The notes beneath the pieces were generated by a model, which did not search any database, was not told where the DNA came from, and saw only the letters and a list, made by a program, of their open reading frames with translations. Positions 42,878 through 46,730 of a stretch of DNA of 46,730 bases are shown here, piece by piece. Both the position numbers and the translations under genes were made by a program. Source of the stretch: an uncultured Clostridia bacterium (GTDB lineage Bacteria > Bacillota > Clostridia > TANB77 > CAG-508); NCBI GenBank assembly GCA_946415375.1, contig CAMKSF010000011.1:1-46730 (forward strand), in the 5' to 3' direction. The stretch's first letter is position 1, and each line of letters begins with the position of its first letter.

Positions 42878-43876
42878 ATGTCTTTTATTGAAGATATAAA
42901 ACAAAGAGCAAAACAAGATATTAAAACTATTATTTTACCAGAAGCGGAAGATAAAAGAGTATTAGAAGCTGCAAGTAAAGTAATAAAAGAAGGTTTTGCA
43001 AAAGTTATTTTAATTGGAGATAAAGAACAAGTTGAAAATGACATTAAAGAAAATAATATAGATTTAACAGGAGTAGAAATAATTGATATTAAGACATCTA
43101 CCAGAAAACAAGAATATTCTCAAAAATTATTTGAATTAAGACAAGCTAAAGGAATGACAGAAGAAGAGGCTTCTAAATTAATAGAAGAGCCTATATATTA
43201 TGGTATGATGATGCTTAAACTTGGAGAAGCGGATGGATTAGTTTCTGGTGCTGCACATTCAACATCAAATACACTAAGACCAGCACTTCAAATTTTAAAA
43301 ACCGCACCAAATACCAAATTAGTTTCTGCTTTTTTTGTTATGTGTGTTCCAAATTGTGAGTATGGGGAACATGGAACATTTGTATATGGAGATAGTGGAT
43401 TAGTAGAAAATCCAAATTCAGATGAATTATCAGAAATTGCAATTTCATCTGCAAAAAGCTTTAAAAATTTAGTTGGAGCAGAGCCTAAGGTTGCAATGCT
43501 TTCATATTCGACATATGGAAGTGCAAAATCTGAACTTACTGAAAAAGTAATTGAAGCAACTAAACTTGTAAAAGAAAAAAATCCTGATTTAATAGTTGAT
43601 GGAGAATTACAAGTAGATGCTGCAATAATTCCAGAGGTATCAAAATCAAAAGCACCTGGAAGTATTGTAGAAGGAAATGCAAATGTTTTAATATTTCCTG
43701 ACTTAAATGCAGGGAATATTGGATATAAATTGACACAAAGGTTAGCAAAAGCAGAAGCTTATGGACCACTTTGTCAAGGAATTGCAAAACCAGTAAATGA
43801 TTTATCAAGAGGATGTTCAGCAGATGATATTGCAGGGGTTGTTGCAATTACAGCAGTACAAGCTGCACAAAATTAA
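42878..43876 (+). CDS. pta: Phosphate acetyltransferase
   Basis: A 332-residue short-form phosphotransacetylase that converts acetyl-CoA and phosphate to acetyl-phosphate. Family segments: IILPEAEDKRVLEAASK, EEPIYYGMMMLKLGEADGLVSGAAHSTSNTLRPALQ, MLSYSTYGSAKSE, VDGELQVDAAIIPEV and NVLIFPDLNAGNIGYKLTQR. Ribosome site AAGGAGG. It is followed 66 bp later by ackA, the usual fermentative acetate pathway. Confidence 0.96.
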   Translation: MSFIEDIKQRAKQDIKTIILPEAEDKRVLEAASKVIKEGFAKVILIGDKEQVENDIKENNIDLTGVEIIDIKTSTRKQEYSQKLFELRQAKGMTEEEASKLIEEPIYYGMMMLKLGEADGLVSGAAHSTSNTLRPALQILKTAPNTKLVSAFFVMCVPNCEYGEHGTFVYGDSGLVENPNSDELSEIAISSAKSFKNLVGAEPKVAMLSYSTYGSAKSELTEKVIEATKLVKEKNPDLIVDGELQVDAAIIPEVSKSKAPGSIVEGNANVLIFPDLNAGNIGYKLTQRLAKAEAYGPLCQGIAKPVNDLSRGCSADDIAGVVAITAVQAAQN

Positions 43877-43942
43877 GTTATTAAATTAAAAAAAATATAT
43901 TTATAATTGGTTTGTATAAAAACCAAAAAGGGAGGATTAAAA

Positions 43943-45142
43943 ATGAAAATTTTAGTACTAAACAGTGGAAGTTCATCATTAAAATATCAAGTAATTGATA
44001 TGGAAACAGAAGAAGCAGTATGCTCAGGATATTTTGAAAGAATAGGAAGTGACAAAGCCTTTTTAACACACAAAGTTAATGGAGAAAAAATAAAAATACA
44101 AAAAGCAGTAAAAGACCATTCAGAAGCTTTAAAAGTTGTTATGGAACAATTATTAGATGAAAACTATGGTGTAATAAAGAGCTTAGATGAAATAGATAGT
44201 ATAGGACATAGAATGGTACATGGAGGAGAAAAATTTAATTCTTCTGTATTAATTGATGAAGATGTATTAGCTGCAGTTGAAGAATGTGTTCCATTAGCAC
44301 CTTTACATAACCCTGCAGGTATTTTAGGAGTTAGAGCTTGCCAAAAAGAAATGCCAGGAAAGCCAAATGTAGGTGTATTTGATACAGCATTCCATCAAAC
44401 ACTACCAAAAGAAAGATATATTTACCCAATTCCATATGAATACTATGAAAAATATGGTATAAGAAAATATGGATTCCATGGTACATCTCATATGTTTGTA
44501 TCAAGAAGAATTGCTGAAATCTTAAACAAACCAATTGAAGATTTAAAAATAATAAATTGTCATATAGGACAAGGAGCAAGTATTTGCGCAATTGAAAATG
44601 GTAAATCTGTTGAAACAAGTATGGGACTTACTCCGGTTGCTGGTATTCCTATGGGATCAAGAACAGGTGATTTAGACCCATCAGTTGTTACATTTATAAT
44701 GAAAAAAGAAGGAATGACACCTGAAGAAGCAGATACAATGCTAAATAAAAAATCTGGATTATTAGGAATTTCTGGAGTTTCTTCAGATAATAGAGATATT
44801 GAACAAGCTGTTGCAGAAGGAAATGAAAGAGCAAAACTTGCTATGGATCACTATCATTATGCAATTGCAGCATATATAGCTAGATGTGCTGTTGCAATGA
44901 ATGGTGTTGATGTCATAACATTTACAGCAGGAGTAGGAGAAAGAGGAAGAGATTCAAGAGCAGCTATTTGTGAAAAACTACAATTTATGGGTGTAAAATT
45001 AGATGAAAAAGCAAATCAAGAAGCTTTTGCAACAGAATCTAAAATATCATCTGATTTTTCAAAGGTATTAGTTTATGTTGTTCCAACAAACGAGGAACTT
45101 ATGATTGCTAAAGAAACACAAAGAATAGTAAGTGGTAATTAA
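43943..45142 (+). CDS. ackA: Acetate kinase, first copy
   Basis: A 399-residue acetate/propionate kinase (ASKHA fold) that makes ATP and acetate from acetyl-phosphate. The N-terminal LNSGSSSLKY phosphate loop, GHRMVHGGE (catalytic Arg), VFDTAFHQT (catalytic Asp) and GSRTGDLDP (Arg) are present. The late motif reads TAGVGERGRD rather than the more usual GEN. The start at 43943 follows GGGAGG; an in-frame TTG at 43907 has no ribosome site. A TTGGTTT/AAACCAA hairpin lies between pta and this gene. It is followed by a second, divergent copy. Confidence 0.95.
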   Translation: MKILVLNSGSSSLKYQVIDMETEEAVCSGYFERIGSDKAFLTHKVNGEKIKIQKAVKDHSEALKVVMEQLLDENYGVIKSLDEIDSIGHRMVHGGEKFNSSVLIDEDVLAAVEECVPLAPLHNPAGILGVRACQKEMPGKPNVGVFDTAFHQTLPKERYIYPIPYEYYEKYGIRKYGFHGTSHMFVSRRIAEILNKPIEDLKIINCHIGQGASICAIENGKSVETSMGLTPVAGIPMGSRTGDLDPSVVTFIMKKEGMTPEEADTMLNKKSGLLGISGVSSDNRDIEQAVAEGNERAKLAMDHYHYAIAAYIARCAVAMNGVDVITFTAGVGERGRDSRAAICEKLQFMGVKLDEKANQEAFATESKISSDFSKVLVYVVPTNEELMIAKETQRIVSGN

Positions 45143-45155
45143 ATATAGTACAATT

Positions 45156-45200
45156 AGGGATAGCCTTTTAAAGTAAAAAGAACTATCCCTTTTAAAAGGG
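45156..45200 (+). promoter_or_regulatory. Overlapping terminator and ribosome-site hairpins between the two acetate kinases
   Basis: Stem AGGGATAG (45156-45163) with CTATCCCT (45183-45190) followed by TTT forms a weak terminator. The overlapping palindrome CCCTTTTAAAAGGG (45187-45200) would cover the start of the ribosome site of the second gene. The two folds exclude each other. Confidence 0.5.
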
Positions 45201-45212
45201 AGGAAATATAAG

Positions 45213-46403
45213 TTGAAAATATTAGTATTAAATTGTGGTAGTTCATCACTTAAATATCAATTAATAGATATGGAAACAGAAGAAGTTTTAGCATCAGGTA
45301 AATATGAAAGAATAGGGGAGCAAGAAGCATTTATTACACATAAAGCTTGTGGTAAAAAAGTAACAATAAATCATGTTGCTTTAGATCACACAGAAGCAAT
45401 TGATTTTACATTAAAACAACTAACAAATCCAGAATATAAAGTAATAGAAAACTTAGATGAAGTAAGTGCTGTTGGGCACAGATTAGTTCATGGTGGTGAA
45501 AAAATAGCAGAATCTGTTGTAATTAATGACCACGTTGTTGATGTATTAAAAGAATATACAGATTTAGCACCACTTCATAATCCGGCAGGAATAATGGGAA
45601 TTGAAGCTGCAAAAAAAGTTATGCCTGATAAACCAATGGTAGGTGTATTTGATACAGCATTTCATCAAACTATTCCAAAAGAAAGATATATCTATCCAAT
45701 ACCTTATGAATATTATGAAAAATATAGTGTTAGAAAATATGGATTTCACGGAACATCTCATATGTATGTTTCAAGAAGACTTGCAGAAATTAAGAATGAA
45801 AACATACAAAACTTGAAAATAGTAACTTGCCATTTAGGACAAGGGTCTAGTATTTGTGCTGTAGATGGAGGAAAATCAGTAGACACATCTATGGGACTAA
45901 CACCACTTGGAGGAATACCTATGGTTACTAGAAGTGGAGATTTAGATCCATCAGTTGTTACATTTTTAATGAAGAAAGAAAATATGTCTGTACAACAAGT
46001 AGATAGTCTTTTAAATAAAGAATCAGGAGTTATGGGGGTAACAGGTCTTGCTCCAGATTTTAGAGTAATAGAGCAAGCCTCAACTGAAGGAAATGAAAGA
46101 GCGGATTTAGCAATGAAAATATTTAAATACTCTGTTGCATGCTATATTGCAAAATATGCAGCTGTAATGGGTGGAATTGATGCTATTATTTTTACGGGTG
46201 GAGTTGGAGAAAATCAAATAAGCATTCGTAGAGATATATGTAAGCAACTTGAATTTATGGGAGTTAATATTGATGAAGAAGCAAACAATATGCGAGGAGA
46301 AGAAAAGAAAGTTTCTAAAGCAGAATCTAAAGTTGAAGTATGGGTTGTTCCTACTAATGAAGAACTTATGATTGCAAAAGAAACACAAAGACTAGCTTTA
46401 TAG
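45213..46403 (+). CDS. Acetate kinase, second divergent copy
   Basis: A 396-residue acetokinase-family protein, clearly paralogous to the preceding gene along its whole length. Catalytic motifs are kept: LNCGSSSLKY, GHRLVHGGE, VFDTAFHQT, VTRSGDLDP, TGGVGENQ. It differs around the active site: Cys for Ser at residue 8, MVTRSG for MGSRTG, and GEN for GER. It starts at TTG behind GGGAGG (9-bp spacing). It could be a second acetate kinase or have shifted to another short-chain acyl substrate such as propionate or butyrate; sequence alone does not tell. Confidence 0.92.
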   Translation: MKILVLNCGSSSLKYQLIDMETEEVLASGKYERIGEQEAFITHKACGKKVTINHVALDHTEAIDFTLKQLTNPEYKVIENLDEVSAVGHRLVHGGEKIAESVVINDHVVDVLKEYTDLAPLHNPAGIMGIEAAKKVMPDKPMVGVFDTAFHQTIPKERYIYPIPYEYYEKYSVRKYGFHGTSHMYVSRRLAEIKNENIQNLKIVTCHLGQGSSICAVDGGKSVDTSMGLTPLGGIPMVTRSGDLDPSVVTFLMKKENMSVQQVDSLLNKESGVMGVTGLAPDFRVIEQASTEGNERADLAMKIFKYSVACYIAKYAAVMGGIDAIIFTGGVGENQISIRRDICKQLEFMGVNIDEEANNMRGEEKKVSKAESKVEVWVVPTNEELMIAKETQRLAL

Positions 46404-46415
46404 AAAGGGAGTATA

Positions 46416-46617
46416 TTGAATGAAATAGGAATAGATATAGATGATACAACTTTTTTAACAGTAAAATCTTTGTAAACAATTAACGGTAAATGGCATAAAG
46501 TCAATTTTAAGGACAACAAAAATGAATGAGAAAATTGAAAGCGGAGATATTGTAAGAGTAAACAATTGGAATGAGATATATAATGAGGTTGAAAAGTACA
46601 GAAAACAGATATACTAA
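46416..46617 (+). pseudogene. Possible gene debris downstream of the second acetate kinase
   Basis: Behind AAAGGGAG, a TTG-initiated frame reads NEIGIDIDDTTFLTVKSL and stops at 46475. A neighbouring frame reads INGKWHKVNFKDNKNE. A third, with ATG at 46522, reads MNEKIESGDIVRVNNWNEI and ends at 46617 (31 residues). The three pieces could be one gene broken by two frame changes; the IDIDDT start recalls HAD-type phosphatases. Alternatively only the last 31-residue frame is expressed. Low confidence. Confidence 0.3.
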
Positions 46618-46639
46618 ATTGATTATTAAGGTATTAAAA

Positions 46640-46674
46640 CAAGGATGGCATATAAAAAATGCTATCCTTGTTTT
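46640..46674 (+). terminator. Intrinsic terminator
   Basis: Stem CAAGGAT-G-GCAT paired with ATGC-T-ATCCTTG, followed by TTTT. Confidence 0.75.
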
Positions 46675-46686
46675 AATTGGTTATAA

Positions 46687-46709
46687 TACCATGCGCTATG
46701 CGCGTGGTA
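46687..46709. repeat. GC-rich perfect hairpin at window end
   Basis: TACCATGCGC, loop TAT, GCGCGTGGTA: a 10-bp stem with one G-T pair, unusually GC-rich for this genome. No T-run, so not a standard terminator; it could start a mobile or repeated element that continues beyond the window. Confidence 0.5.
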
Positions 46710-46730
46710 AAAATAGCTTTAGCGTTGTGA

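Noticed and set aside
1..46730. tRNA or rRNA genes
   Set aside because: No acceptor/T-loop pattern such as GTTCGAATC with CCA, and no rRNA-like conserved stretches, were seen by eye on either strand.

Overview
The window is about 46.7 kb of very AT-rich chromosomal DNA. It reads as a low-GC, endospore-forming Firmicute, most likely an uncultured gut-type member of the Clostridia. The evidence is a complete spoIIIAA-AH operon, spoVS, PrkC/Stp signalling genes, a pta-ackA acetate pathway, strong AGGAGG ribosome sites, and near-exclusive AGA use for arginine. No rRNA, tRNA, CRISPR array or insertion sequence was seen. Housekeeping genes dominate, mixed with surface-protein genes and a few small orphan genes of different composition.

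Layout. 1-6.2 kb: the 3' part of a DUF11/Fn3 surface protein, a membrane-anchored BY-kinase-like ATPase whose coiled-coil tail lies in another frame across an A11 run, and a secreted transglutaminase-like protein. 6.3-9.8 kb: site-2 protease, stp phosphatase and prkC kinase (prkC carries an apparent +1 frameshift). 10-12.6 kb: valS. 12.65-13.4 kb: two GC-richer orphan micro-genes. 13.5-18.7 kb: DUF1846 protein, pyrG, a CmpB-type membrane protein, ymdB and spoVS. 18.9-22.9 kb: an orphan family-5 binding protein, recA, recX and scpA. 23-25.5 kb: a BspA-like surface protein flanked by two copies of the scpA 3' end. 25.5-28.3 kb (minus): a membrane-anchored protein and yebC. 28.4-34.4 kb: an unknown gene, then spoIIIAA-AH (AB carries an apparent +1 frameshift). 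34.5-39.4 kb: a YdcF/SanA-like protein, dCMP deaminase, lepA, an RlmB/TrmH-type methyltransferase and two small minus-strand orphans. 39.4-41.5 kb: a CAP-domain surface protein and a membrane protein. 41.5-42.7 kb: a divergent pair of orphan genes. 42.9-46.4 kb: pta and two tandem acetate kinases, followed by what may be gene debris and a GC-rich hairpin.

How genes work together. stp and prkC form a phosphatase/kinase pair for cell-wall-linked signalling. SpoIIIAA-AH would build the mother-cell to forespore channel, and spoVS and prkC also belong to spore biology. pta plus ackA make ATP and acetate from acetyl-CoA. recA-recX-scpA concern chromosome maintenance. Four secreted proteins share the same lysine-rich C-terminal Fn3-like module and probably occupy the same envelope location.

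Lead observation: prkC and spoIIIAB are each interrupted at an in-frame CGG codon followed by A. In both, skipping the C and reading GGA (Gly) restores the conserved protein. By eye, CGG is otherwise absent as a codon from the core genes of the window. It reappears only in three orphan accessory genes. This could be tRNA-limited programmed +1 frameshifting in a lineage that hardly uses CGG, or two coincident sequence errors; the sequence alone cannot decide.
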